5,693 nucleotides of DNA from Methylocystaceae bacterium UBA5192 (GCA_002412985.1 DHWC01000057.1:1-5693), one strand, 5' to 3'. Positions 1 through 5,692 are shown, numbered from the stretch's first letter. Program-made: numbers and translations. Notes: generated by a model not told the origin, from the letters alone.

Positions 1-489
1 ATGGGGAGCGAAGGCGACGCCTTCTGTTTGCTTCCGACGATAGTCAGATAGTCTGCGGGCCAGATTAACGTCAGAGCGCGCCAGGATGGCTGCAGTCAGG
101 AGGGCGGCGTTAATGGCGCCGGCTTTGCCGATCGCCAGCGTGCCTACAGGTATGCCCGCAGGCATTTGTACGATGGAAAGAAGCGAGTCCATGCCTTTGA
201 GCGCGGCTGACTCAATTGGCACGCCCAAGACTGGGAGGGCGGTCATTGAGGCGGTCATCCCAGGAAGATGCGCGGCGCCGCCAGCGCCTGCTATGACGAC
301 TTCGAAGCCAGTCGACTCAGCGTTCTTTGCGAAATCAACAAGACGCTCTGGCGTGCGGTGCGCTGAAACGATCAGGGCTTCAAAGCCGATATCGAGCGCT
401 TCAAGCATTTCTGTTGCGTGACGCATGGTCGCCCAATCTGACTGGGAGCCCATGATAACCGCAACGGGTTTTTTGCTTTTATTCACCAT
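1..489 (-). CDS. purE: N5-carboxyaminoimidazole ribonucleotide mutase PurE (3' end cut by window edge)
   Basis: Class I PurE converts N5-CAIR to CAIR in de novo purine synthesis in the cytoplasm, normally after PurK. The reverse strand reads 163 codons from ATG at 489 to the window edge without a stop. The family is usually about 160-175 residues, so only the last few are probably missing. Visible motifs: the phosphate-binding MGSQSDWATM (residues 13-22), SAHRTPERL (42-50) with the catalytic His44, the glycine-rich AGAGGAAHLPGM (67-78), and SIVQMPAGIPVGTLAIGKAG (105-124). They match E. coli PurE almost position for position as I recall it. The ribosome site is modest (AGGCGGGAAG just before ATG), and the second codon is GTG, which could be an alternative start. 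A purK would be expected next, to the left, but is outside the window. The gene is visibly richer in GC than everything to its right except the tRNA. Confidence 0.97.
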   Translation of the reverse strand, partial: MVNKSKKPVAVIMGSQSDWATMRHATEMLEALDIGFEALIVSAHRTPERLVDFAKNAESTGFEVVIAGAGGAAHLPGMTASMTALPVLGVPIESAALKGMDSLLSIVQMPAGIPVGTLAIGKAGAINAALLTAAILARSDVNLARRLSDYRRKQTEGVAFAPH

Positions 490-522
490 ACTTCCCGCCT
501 ACAGGAACTCAGGAAGCCATGC

Positions 523-551
523 GGCATAGACGAAGCCTTGCCACTAAGCAA
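523..551 (-). promoter_or_regulatory. Candidate purE promoter
   Basis: On the minus strand TTGCTT (546-551) and TATGCC (523-528) are separated by exactly 17 bases. Transcription would start about 25 nt before the purE ATG. Each box matches the sigma-70 consensus at only three of six positions, but the arrangement resembles the better tRNA-Val promoter at the other end of the window (TTGCAC, 17 bases, TATACC). It is a prediction from spacing and position only. Confidence 0.4.
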
Positions 552-554
552 GGC
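535..554. repeat. Perfect 7-bp inverted repeat over the purE promoter
   Basis: GCCTTGC and GCAAGGC flank a 6-base spacer (CACTAA). No T-run follows on either strand, so it does not look like a terminator. On the minus strand the repeat covers the proposed -35 box and the upstream part of the spacer, where a repressor operator would be expected. It lies between divergent genes and could also affect the antiporter gene. The binding protein, if any, cannot be named. Confidence 0.5.
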
Positions 555-581
555 ATAAGATGCATGAGGAGAGGGCGTTCG

Positions 582-604
582 CCTGGCGCATCTGCCCCGC
601 CAGG
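582..604 (+). repeat. GC-rich stem-loop in the antiporter upstream region
   Basis: CCTGGCG (582-588) and CGCCAGG (598-604) form a perfect 7-bp stem around a 9-base loop ending in CCC (595-597). Six G residues follow at 616-621, so the loop could pair with them as a small pseudoknot. There is no U-tract, so it is not an ordinary terminator. It may be part of a structured 5' leader of the antiporter mRNA if transcription starts upstream of it; no convincing promoter was identified there. Confidence 0.45.
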
Positions 605-636
605 GTCTATGATTTGGGGGGAACTTTGCTGTGCAG

Positions 637-651
637 CTCTCTTAAAGAGAG
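637..651. repeat. 15-bp palindrome upstream of the antiporter gene
   Basis: CTCTCTT and AAGAGAG flank a single central A, giving a compact palindrome 46 bp before the antiporter start codon. Short symmetric sites like this are typical of dimeric repressor operators. In RNA it could form a weak 5-bp stem with a 5-base loop. A smaller dyad, GCTG-TG-CAGC (628-637), abuts it. The regulator is unknown. Confidence 0.5.
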
Positions 652-697
652 TGATCGAGTTTATGCGGCTTTGGAGTTGAAGGGGTTAAATTTATCC

Positions 698-1918
698 ATG
701 GATGACAACTTAGGCCGCTTTATCGCGATATTGGGCCTGGCCATGATTGTTGCAATTTACGCCCGTAAATTGCGACTGCCCTTTACGATTGGTCTCGTCC
801 TTTCTGGTATTGGACTAGCGTTTACGAAGCCAGATTTTGGGACGCATCTTACGCATGATCTATTATTTGACATGATTTTACCGCCGCTGCTCTTTGAAGC
901 GGCGTTGAGTTTGTCATGGCAGGAACTGATACTTGATGCGGGACCACTCTTTGCGCTTGCGGGTGTTGGGACATTTGTTTCCGCCGGTGTTGTGGCTTTC
1001 GCGACGATCAATTTTCTCGAATGGCCAGCGCCGTCAGCCTTAGTGTTCGCGGCTTTAATTGCCGCAACAGATCCTGTGGCGATTATTGCGATGTTTAAGG
1101 ATAATAAGATCCACGGTAGATTGAGATTATTGGTTGAAAGTGAAAGCCTGTTAAATGATGGTGTTGCTGCAGTGCTTTTTGTTGCAGCTTTGGCCTGGGC
1201 GCAGGGTTACGGAGCACATCAAAATTATAGCGAACTAATTTTTATGATGACGCGAATAATGTTTGGCGGCATTATCATCGGCGTCTTTGTTGGGCTATTT
1301 GCGATGTTCATTTCGTTTCGTACTGATGAACACATTATTGAGGCGGCCTTGACAACAATTGCCGCCTATGGAGCCTTTTTGCTTGCGGAGCATTTTCAGG
1401 TTTCAGGCGTTCTTGCGACCGTTGCAGCCGGGTTAATGATAGGCAATTTTGGATTGGGGAAAGAAATGGGTAGCAGCTTTCTTTCCAAAAAAGGACAGGA
1501 GTTCATTCATGGCTTTTGGGAATTTGCAGCCTTTATCGCAAACTCAATTGTTTTTCTATTAATCGGCGTTGATGTCGCATCGACGCCCTTTACGCATTAT
1601 AGCCTGCCATTATTGGGTGGAATTACACTCATCTCTCTTTTTGCGCGAGCGTTGGCTGTTTACCCACTCAGCGTCTTATTTTTAAGGTCAAAGCGTCGCA
1701 TCAGTTTAAGAGAGCAACATGTTTTATGGTGGGGAGGATTGCGCGGAGCATTGGCTATCGCGCTTGCGTTATCGCTCCCACCCGATTTGCCAATGCGTGA
1801 CATGATTCTAACGTCCACATTCGCAGTCGTCGCCTTCTCAATCATCGTACAAGGACTCACGATGCCCTTTTTGCTGCGGAAGTTGAATTTTTTGCCTAAG
1901 GCTCACGCAGAGCAATAA
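698..1918 (+). CDS. CPA1 / NhaP-type sodium (cation):proton antiporter
   Basis: Inner-membrane secondary transporter expected to exchange Na+ (possibly K+ or Li+) for H+. With ATG 698 it has 406 residues and about 12-13 hydrophobic segments, normal for short bacterial CPA1 proteins. Family motifs are intact: LPPLLFEAAL (61-70), AATDPVA (122-128, Asp125), the ESESLLNDG signature (147-155) with the ND pair Asn153-Asp154 associated with ion binding, and WWGGLRGALAIAL (344-356) with Arg349. No C-terminal nucleotide-binding domain is present, so it is not KefB/KefC-like. The frame stays open upstream to ATG 560, but those 46 codons encode nothing membrane-like, lack a ribosome site and cover two inverted repeats. 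ATG 698, behind AAGGGG at 680-685 (12 bases away, rather long), begins directly at the first membrane helix and is preferred. The cation cannot be read from sequence. A hairpin terminator follows, so it is probably transcribed alone. Confidence 0.93.
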   Translation: MDDNLGRFIAILGLAMIVAIYARKLRLPFTIGLVLSGIGLAFTKPDFGTHLTHDLLFDMILPPLLFEAALSLSWQELILDAGPLFALAGVGTFVSAGVVAFATINFLEWPAPSALVFAALIAATDPVAIIAMFKDNKIHGRLRLLVESESLLNDGVAAVLFVAALAWAQGYGAHQNYSELIFMMTRIMFGGIIIGVFVGLFAMFISFRTDEHIIEAALTTIAAYGAFLLAEHFQVSGVLATVAAGLMIGNFGLGKEMGSSFLSKKGQEFIHGFWEFAAFIANSIVFLLIGVDVASTPFTHYSLPLLGGITLISLFARALAVYPLSVLFLRSKRRISLREQHVLWWGGLRGALAIALALSLPPDLPMRDMILTSTFAVVAFSIIVQGLTMPFLLRKLNFLPKAHAEQ

Positions 1919-1924
1919 CTGAAA

Positions 1925-1965
1925 CATGTTAAAACTTTTTGTTTTACATGGCTTTTTTTGTTTTT
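1925..1965 (+). terminator. Rho-independent terminator after the antiporter gene
   Basis: CATGTTAAAAC (1925-1935) and GTTTTACATG (1941-1950) pair over ten positions with one bulged T around a T5 loop. Two bases later come T7 and T5 runs split by one G (1953-1965). The stem is AT-rich, so termination may be partial, but position and tail fit a plus-strand terminator 7 bp after the stop codon. Confidence 0.65.
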
Positions 1966-2077
1966 CTGAGAGCCTGAAACTTAAGTGTGACGAAAATACA
2001 ACTCCTCGACTGTTTTGCGCCGCCTTGGTTCTATTGATCCCTTAATTTTGCTAGTAATTTTCGCTCAAGCTTTCAAC

Positions 2078-2082
2078 AGGGG
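2078..2082 (+). promoter_or_regulatory. Shine-Dalgarno site supporting a TTG start
   Basis: AGGGG lies 8 bases before TTG 2091. No in-frame ATG sits near the signal peptide start, and the peptide from this TTG (MKKLILAVFMAAVAQPSIAA) is a textbook export signal, so the site fixes the start. The preceding spacer (1966-2077) must hold the promoter, but I see no convincing -35/-10 pair in it. Confidence 0.7.
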
Positions 2083-2090
2083 TCGGGATA

Positions 2091-3638
2091 TTGAAGAAGT
2101 TGATTTTAGCAGTTTTTATGGCCGCAGTTGCGCAGCCATCGATAGCTGCTGATCTTGCCTCTCAAAAAGCAGCTCCTGAGGTCGCGACCCCTTTGCCGCG
2201 CTGGGCTGGATTGTATTTTGGTTTTAACCGCGGATTTGGCGGTGGCGTTGTTGATGGAAGCGAGTTTCTTCCATCCTTATCGCAAGGCGTCGGTGTTTTT
2301 GCACAGACTGAAAATCGCGCCAGCGGCTTTGTTGCTGGTGGTCAAATTGGATATAATCATCAATTTGCTAATCGGTTTATCGTTGGCGGTGAAGCGGATT
2401 TTCAATGGAGCGGCATAAAAGCTTCCTATCAATCAACCAGCCTATCAAATAGTTCTGGCTTGAATTCAAATGTTGATTCACGAATTGGGCTGAATTGGTT
2501 TGGCACCGCTCGCGGCCGTGTCGGTTACTCGTTGGGAAGATTATCGCCTTACGTTACCGGTGGATTGCTCTATGGTCAGCTTCAAGGCGCTGGAACGCCG
2601 TTTCTGGGATCCAATTCCATTGTTATGGGAGCGCTTAATCAGACAAAGCTCGGATGGGTTATGGGCGGCGGCGTTGATATTGCGATCACCAAAAATCTAT
2701 CTGCGCGCTCAGAGTATTTGTATTTATCGATGTCTGGTGTGAGCGGCGCTGCCTCTGGCGCAGTATTAGCGCCCTTAACGCCAGTAAATGGAACATTTGG
2801 CGCTTATGGATTTGGCGCACATTTAGTACGCGCAGGATTAAATTATCGTCTAACAGGGTTGGATCGCTCGGTAGATTTTGAGGATATTGACCCTTTGCTT
2901 AGGGGCGATGTCGCAGGATTTTTATCCTCAGCGCCCACAACGGATTGGGCTGGCTTCTATGCAGGCGTTAATGGCGGCTATGGCGGTGATGTCATAAATG
3001 AATATGCAACCTTATACCAGCAATCGACATCTGGTTCGACTGCGACTGCTGCGACTGCCGTTTATGCAAACCGTACGGGAGGATTTTTAGGAGGCGGTCA
3101 AGTCGGGTATAATTATCAAATTGCCAAAAATTTCATTTTGGGCGCAGAAACGGATGCGCAATGGACTGGCATTACTGGCCAGCATGAGTCTCTCACATTG
3201 GAACGACCCACTAGCGCGATTTATGTTAATCGCCATTCATCGCTTGACTGGTATGGCACCACACGATTACGCGCTGGCGTGACAAGAGGCGAGCTCTTCG
3301 GTTATTTGACAGCGGGCGTATCCTACGGACAAGTTAGCTCGGATGGCTATCAATTAACCAATGGTTTGCTGAGTAATCGACTAACTCAAACTAAAGCAGG
3401 CTGGGTGGTTGGCGCAGGAAGCGAATATTCCATTACTTCAGATTTGTCATTTAAGGCTGAATATCTCTATTTGAGTATGTCGGGTATTAATGGCGCCTCG
3501 ACTGGCGCAGTATTAACGGACCAAAGCGTGTTGATGGGTAATTATACAACGGGTACAATTTCTAATAGTTTGATGAGAGTTGGCGCAAACTGGAAATTTG
3601 GCCGCGCAAATGAAGAGCCGATATCAGCAAAGCCTTGA
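2091..3638 (+). CDS. Outer-membrane protein with two tandem Omp25/Omp31-like beta-barrel domains
   Basis: A 515-residue exported protein. Residues 1-20 are a Sec signal peptide (two Lys, hydrophobic core, probable cleavage after SIA or IAA, mature start near ADL). Two homologous halves follow: domain 1 about residues 38-254 and domain 2 about 286-504, joined by an acidic linker (255-285). Matching landmarks are WAGLYFGFNRGFGG/WAGFYAGVNGGYGG, AGGQIGYNHQ/GGGQVGYNYQ, FIVGGEADFQWSG/FILGAETDAQWTG, NWFGTARGRVG/DWYGTTRLRAG, LGWVMGGG/AGWVVGAG and EYLYLSMSG in both. Each half has the alternating small/aromatic pattern of eight-stranded Omp25/31 barrels, abundant surface proteins of Hyphomicrobiales; single-domain members are usually about 200-290 residues. 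Repeats run through the full length, so this is an intact double-domain protein. It could fold as two linked barrels or one larger barrel. Its role (structural, adhesin or pore) cannot be decided. Start is TTG. Confidence 0.88.
   Translation: MKKLILAVFMAAVAQPSIAADLASQKAAPEVATPLPRWAGLYFGFNRGFGGGVVDGSEFLPSLSQGVGVFAQTENRASGFVAGGQIGYNHQFANRFIVGGEADFQWSGIKASYQSTSLSNSSGLNSNVDSRIGLNWFGTARGRVGYSLGRLSPYVTGGLLYGQLQGAGTPFLGSNSIVMGALNQTKLGWVMGGGVDIAITKNLSARSEYLYLSMSGVSGAASGAVLAPLTPVNGTFGAYGFGAHLVRAGLNYRLTGLDRSVDFEDIDPLLRGDVAGFLSSAPTTDWAGFYAGVNGGYGGDVINEYATLYQQSTSGSTATAATAVYANRTGGFLGGGQVGYNYQIAKNFILGAETDAQWTGITGQHESLTLERPTSAIYVNRHSSLDWYGTTRLRAGVTRGELFGYLTAGVSYGQVSSDGYQLTNGLLSNRLTQTKAGWVVGAGSEYSITSDLSFKAEYLYLSMSGINGASTGAVLTDQSVLMGNYTTGTISNSLMRVGANWKFGRANEEPISAKP
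2202..3602 (+). repeat. Diverged internal tandem duplication in the OMP gene
   Basis: Unit 1 spans about 2202-2852 and unit 2 about 2946-3602. Corresponding landmarks are 248-252 codons apart. The best-conserved segment encodes EYLYLSMSG followed by a GA(V)L-type stretch near 2712-2768 and again near 3459-3515. Nucleotide identity is patchy although the protein pattern is clear, so the duplication is old and is not an assembly artefact. Confidence 0.85.
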
Positions 3639-3665
3639 TCTAAGAACGCAGAGTATACGTCTTTA

Positions 3666-4553
3666 ATGACAAGAGTTCCATCTTTTGCTGTTACGTCTAC
3701 TTTTCTTGGAACAAAATGTTCCGAAATTACAGCTGCTTATTGTATTGCAGGCATTCCTCTTGATATTGGAACAACTAACCGGAGCGGGTCGCGCGATGGG
3801 CCTCAAGCTATCCGTTATGCAAGTCGGATGCTTATAGATGGTAGTCATCCCTCTCATCGAGTTGAGACAAGCCGTCTAGAGATTTCAGACCTAGGCAATT
3901 TCCAGATCGTCCTGGGCGATCTAAGAAAAAGCTATAGCTTGATTGAAAAACAGGCCAAGGAAATTAAGCATCTTATTGTGTTGGGCGGCGACCATGGCGT
4001 TACCTTACCGCTATTACGCGCGTTAAAATCAAAATATGGATCGATCGGACTGGTGCATTTTGATGCCCATGTTGATACGTGGCCAGAAACATCTGGTCAG
4101 GCCTTAGGCCATGGTTCAGTTTTTTATCATGCGATTCAGGAAGGTTTGGTTGATCCAAAGCGCATGATCCAAATTGGCATTCGATCGCCTGTTGAGCCTG
4201 AAGTATATGACTGGACAATCAATCAGGGCGTAAAAATTATAACTGCGCAAGAAGTTCATTCCTCTCCAATAGATGCAATTGTTCAAAGCATATTTTCTAA
4301 AATCGGGCGGGGGCCAACATATTTGTCATTTGATATTGATGCGCTAGATCCAGCCTTCGCGCCGGGAACAGGCACGCCAGAGATTGGGGGACTTGCGAGT
4401 TGGCAAGTTCAGGCAATATTACGTCAGCTCAAGAAAGTTGATTTTGTTGGCATGGATCTTGTTGAAGTGGCTCCCGCCTATGATATCGCCGAAATTACAT
4501 CCTTAGCTGGTGCAACAATTGTATGGGAATATCTTTGTCTCATGTCGATTTAA
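3666..4553 (+). CDS. speB: Agmatinase / ureohydrolase (arginase family)
   Basis: Cytoplasmic binuclear manganese hydrolase expected to convert agmatine to putrescine plus urea. At 295 residues it is normal for the family (E. coli SpeB is 306). All metal-ligand motifs are present: GGDHG (107-111, His110), HFDAHVD (131-137, Asp133, His135, Asp137) and SFDIDALDPAFAPGTGTPE (221-239, Asp223, Asp225). GIPLDIGTTNRSGSRDGPQAIR (start of the fold), GHGSVFYHAIQEGLVDP (148-164) and GMDLVEVAPAYD (262-273) also follow SpeB. Related guanidino hydrolases (guanidinobutyrase, guanidinopropionase) share these motifs, so the substrate is likely but not proven. It starts 27 bp after the OMP stop with no clear Shine-Dalgarno site and no terminator between, so co-transcription is likely. 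The frame upstream of ATG 3666 is open only back to the OMP stop codon, which is in the same frame. Confidence 0.92.
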   Translation: MTRVPSFAVTSTFLGTKCSEITAAYCIAGIPLDIGTTNRSGSRDGPQAIRYASRMLIDGSHPSHRVETSRLEISDLGNFQIVLGDLRKSYSLIEKQAKEIKHLIVLGGDHGVTLPLLRALKSKYGSIGLVHFDAHVDTWPETSGQALGHGSVFYHAIQEGLVDPKRMIQIGIRSPVEPEVYDWTINQGVKIITAQEVHSSPIDAIVQSIFSKIGRGPTYLSFDIDALDPAFAPGTGTPEIGGLASWQVQAILRQLKKVDFVGMDLVEVAPAYDIAEITSLAGATIVWEYLCLMSI

Positions 4554-4604
4554 GCTTATTTATTGAATTTGGATTAAATCGTCGTTTTAAAGATGTTTAG
4601 GAGT

Positions 4605-4829
4605 TTAGGCGATTATGTCTGGGGTCAATTGGTCTTCAAGGATTGAGATGCGGTCGCGTAGGACAAGTTTACGTTTTTTTAGCCTGCCAATCTGCAGTTG
4701 ATCGATCGATCCAATTGTTGTCAGCGCGTCTATTGCCGCTTCAAGATCGTGATGCTCTAATCGTAGTCGCTCTATCTCAGCGCGGATAGCTATTTCCTCA
4801 ATGTTATTAATATTATCATTAATCGGCAT
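4605..4829 (-). CDS. YdcH/DUF465 family small protein, 74 aa
   Basis: Small, highly charged, alpha-helical protein of unknown function. After a short Asn/Ile-rich lead (residues 1-10), residues 12-68 form one long heptad-patterned helix broken near GSID (40-43), consistent with a helical hairpin or coiled coil. The central KKRKLVLRDRI (51-61) is the DUF465 hallmark, and the EDQLTPDIIA tail (65-74) is typical of one alphaproteobacterial subgroup as I recall it. ATG 4829 has only a weak GAGA-type ribosome site about 8 bases upstream; no other in-frame ATG exists. It converges on the agmatinase with a 51-bp gap and no clear terminator. It shares its family with the next gene but is cut off from it by a terminator, so it probably has its own promoter. 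Confidence 0.85.
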   Translation of the reverse strand: MPINDNINNIEEIAIRAEIERLRLEHHDLEAAIDALTTIGSIDQLQIGRLKKRKLVLRDRISILEDQLTPDIIA

Positions 4830-4910
4830 TATTGTTTCTCGATAGTTTTTAAGAAATAACTTATTGTATTTTTATCCTAATTGGAATCGAGTTAATTTTT
4901 TTGCAGACAT

Positions 4911-4929
4911 ATTGCATAAGGTTTGCAAT
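4911..4929. promoter_or_regulatory. Operator-like dyad upstream of the 74-aa DUF465 gene
   Basis: ATTGCA and TGCAAT are perfect 6-bp arms around a 7-base spacer, 82 bp before the start codon at 4829. A further TTGCA lies at 4901-4905. Symmetry and position suit a dimeric DNA-binding protein; no specific regulator can be assigned. Confidence 0.35.
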
Positions 4930-5104
4930 CACATAGATCAAGTCAAAAATATTTATGCAGCTCAGCTGTAAATTCGAGAATTAATCATGAGCCTGTGTTT
5001 TTTAAATGCAGCTTATACTTCAAGTAGGGGATATAGGTTTTGCATTAAAAAAATTTTAGAAAACGAGCTCGGGATCTAAAATTAAGTTGTTTGGAGTGGC
5101 CTTT

Positions 5105-5135
5105 AAACAAACAAAGGCGGAGATTTCTCTCCGCC
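5105..5135 (-). terminator. Rho-independent terminator after the 58-aa DUF465 gene
   Basis: GGCGGAGA (5116-5123) and TCTCCGCC (5128-5135) make a perfect 8-bp GC-rich stem with a 4-base loop. Read on the minus strand the stem is followed by TTTGTTTGTTT (5105-5115), a good U-rich tail. On the plus strand the downstream bases are not U-rich. It lies 49 bp past the stop codon at 5185 and should separate the two DUF465 genes into different transcripts. Confidence 0.85.
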
Positions 5136-5184
5136 ATTTATCACCAAGTCTCGTATTTGAAAGGGTGCTATAAAAAGTAAATTT

Positions 5185-5361
5185 TTAGTGCGTATCGGTT
5201 TTTTGTAATTTTATGAGCTCATCTTTTATTTTTAATTTTTTTCGTTTTAATTCAAGTAATTTTCGTTCGTCTGTTTTTGGGTAAAGTTGTTCCTGTTCTA
5301 CTTCTTTTTTCAACAAGTCGTGGCGCTTTTGAAGTTCGACTATGTGACCATGTAAGGACAT
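5185..5361 (-). CDS. YdcH/DUF465 family small protein, 58 aa
   Basis: Short charged helical protein of unknown function. From ATG 5361 it reads MSLHGHIVELQKRHDLLKKE, then a hinge with LYPKTDE (31-37), then KLLELKRKKLKIKDEL (39-54): the two-helix DUF465 layout with the basic KRKKLKIKDE core. MSL(x)xHxxELxxRH is a common opening for this subgroup as I recall it. The frame continues upstream to ATG 5436, but the 25 extra residues look unrelated and a near-perfect Shine-Dalgarno site lies directly before 5361. About 37% GC, with many A-ending codons. It is a diverged paralogue of the 74-aa gene. A minus-strand TATGAT (5389-5394) could be its -10 box, without a good -35. Confidence 0.88.
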   Translation of the reverse strand: MSLHGHIVELQKRHDLLKKEVEQEQLYPKTDERKLLELKRKKLKIKDELIKLQKTDTH

Positions 5362-5366
5362 CCGCA

Positions 5367-5375
5367 ACCTCCTTA
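5367..5375 (-). promoter_or_regulatory. Very strong Shine-Dalgarno site
   Basis: On the minus strand TAAGGAGGT lies 5 bases before ATG 5361. It is the strongest ribosome site in the window, settles the start of the 58-aa protein against the longer frame, and suggests high translation. Confidence 0.9.
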
Positions 5376-5561
5376 AGTTAGTTGCACCATCATAGACATT
5401 GAGAGCATGCCACAAAAATATGACCGCGCAAGTCAAGAGTAGGCGTATTTGCTTACTGGCTGGTCTACTTGTTGAAAGAAGAAAATTGCGGCAAAATACT
5501 AGAGCTGAGAGTGCGCTTAATTATATGAAAACAGGATCAAAAACCTCTTTCAGAGCTGAGC

Positions 5562-5590
5562 TTGCACCGGCGGGTATTCATCAGTATACC
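5562..5590 (+). promoter_or_regulatory. tRNA-Val promoter
   Basis: TTGCAC (5562-5567) and TATACC (5585-5590) are separated by exactly 17 bases, a good sigma-70-type pair. Transcription would begin near 5597, about 20 nt before the mature tRNA. The bases after the -10 box (CGGTGCCG) are GC-rich, as in stable-RNA promoters under stringent control. The rest of the 256-bp stretch upstream (5362-5561) shows no gene. Confidence 0.65.
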
Positions 5591-5596
5591 CGGTGC
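5564..5596. repeat. Bulged inverted repeat overlapping the tRNA promoter
   Basis: GCACCGG...GTAT (5564-5577, with a 3-base insertion) is complementary to ATACCCGGTGC (5586-5596), giving about 11 pairs around the promoter spacer. No T-run follows. It may be an operator, or a by-product of similar GC-rich sequence on both sides of the promoter. Confidence 0.4.
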
Positions 5597-5617
5597 CGTC
5601 GACTTAGCGTCGGCTTG

Positions 5618-5692
<75 letters not shown>

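Larger units (their letters stand above)
4830..5184. other. AT-rich spacer between the two DUF465 genes (355 bp)
   Basis: No convincing gene is seen. It holds a minus-strand terminator (5105-5135), a dyad ATTGCA-N7-TGCAAT (4911-4929), a small dyad CAGC-TCA-GCTG (4958-4968) and two copies of ATGCAGCT (near 4955 and 5006). A minus-strand TTGACT (-35-like, 4940-4945) has no good -10 box at normal spacing. A plus-strand ATG at 4987 opens only 30 codons with a weak ribosome site and no recognisable motif. Confidence 0.6.

Noticed and set aside
86..421. 111-codon plus-strand open frame
   Set aside because: It lies entirely antisense to purE, whose motifs are unmistakable, and its protein is an Ala/Pro-rich mixture with no family resemblance.
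560..697. 46-codon N-terminal extension of the antiporter
   Set aside because: No ribosome site at ATG 560, no membrane-like or conserved sequence, and the segment covers palindromic leader elements. ATG 698 begins at the first helix.
2155..2742. Two out-of-frame open frames (2155-2418 and 2500-2742)
   Set aside because: They overlap the OMP gene in another frame and owe their length to its repetitive composition; no start signal or known motif.
4000..4218. 72-codon minus-strand frame within the agmatinase gene
   Set aside because: Antisense shadow across the conserved metal-binding region of the enzyme.
4571..4591. TTAAA...TTTAA hairpin between agmatinase and the 74-aa DUF465 gene
   Set aside because: Only five A-T pairs around a 7-base loop and no proper T-tract, too weak to call a terminator.
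4987..5079. 30-codon plus-strand open frame in the DUF465 spacer
   Set aside because: Weak ribosome site, no recognisable motif, and a length expected by chance in AT-rich DNA.
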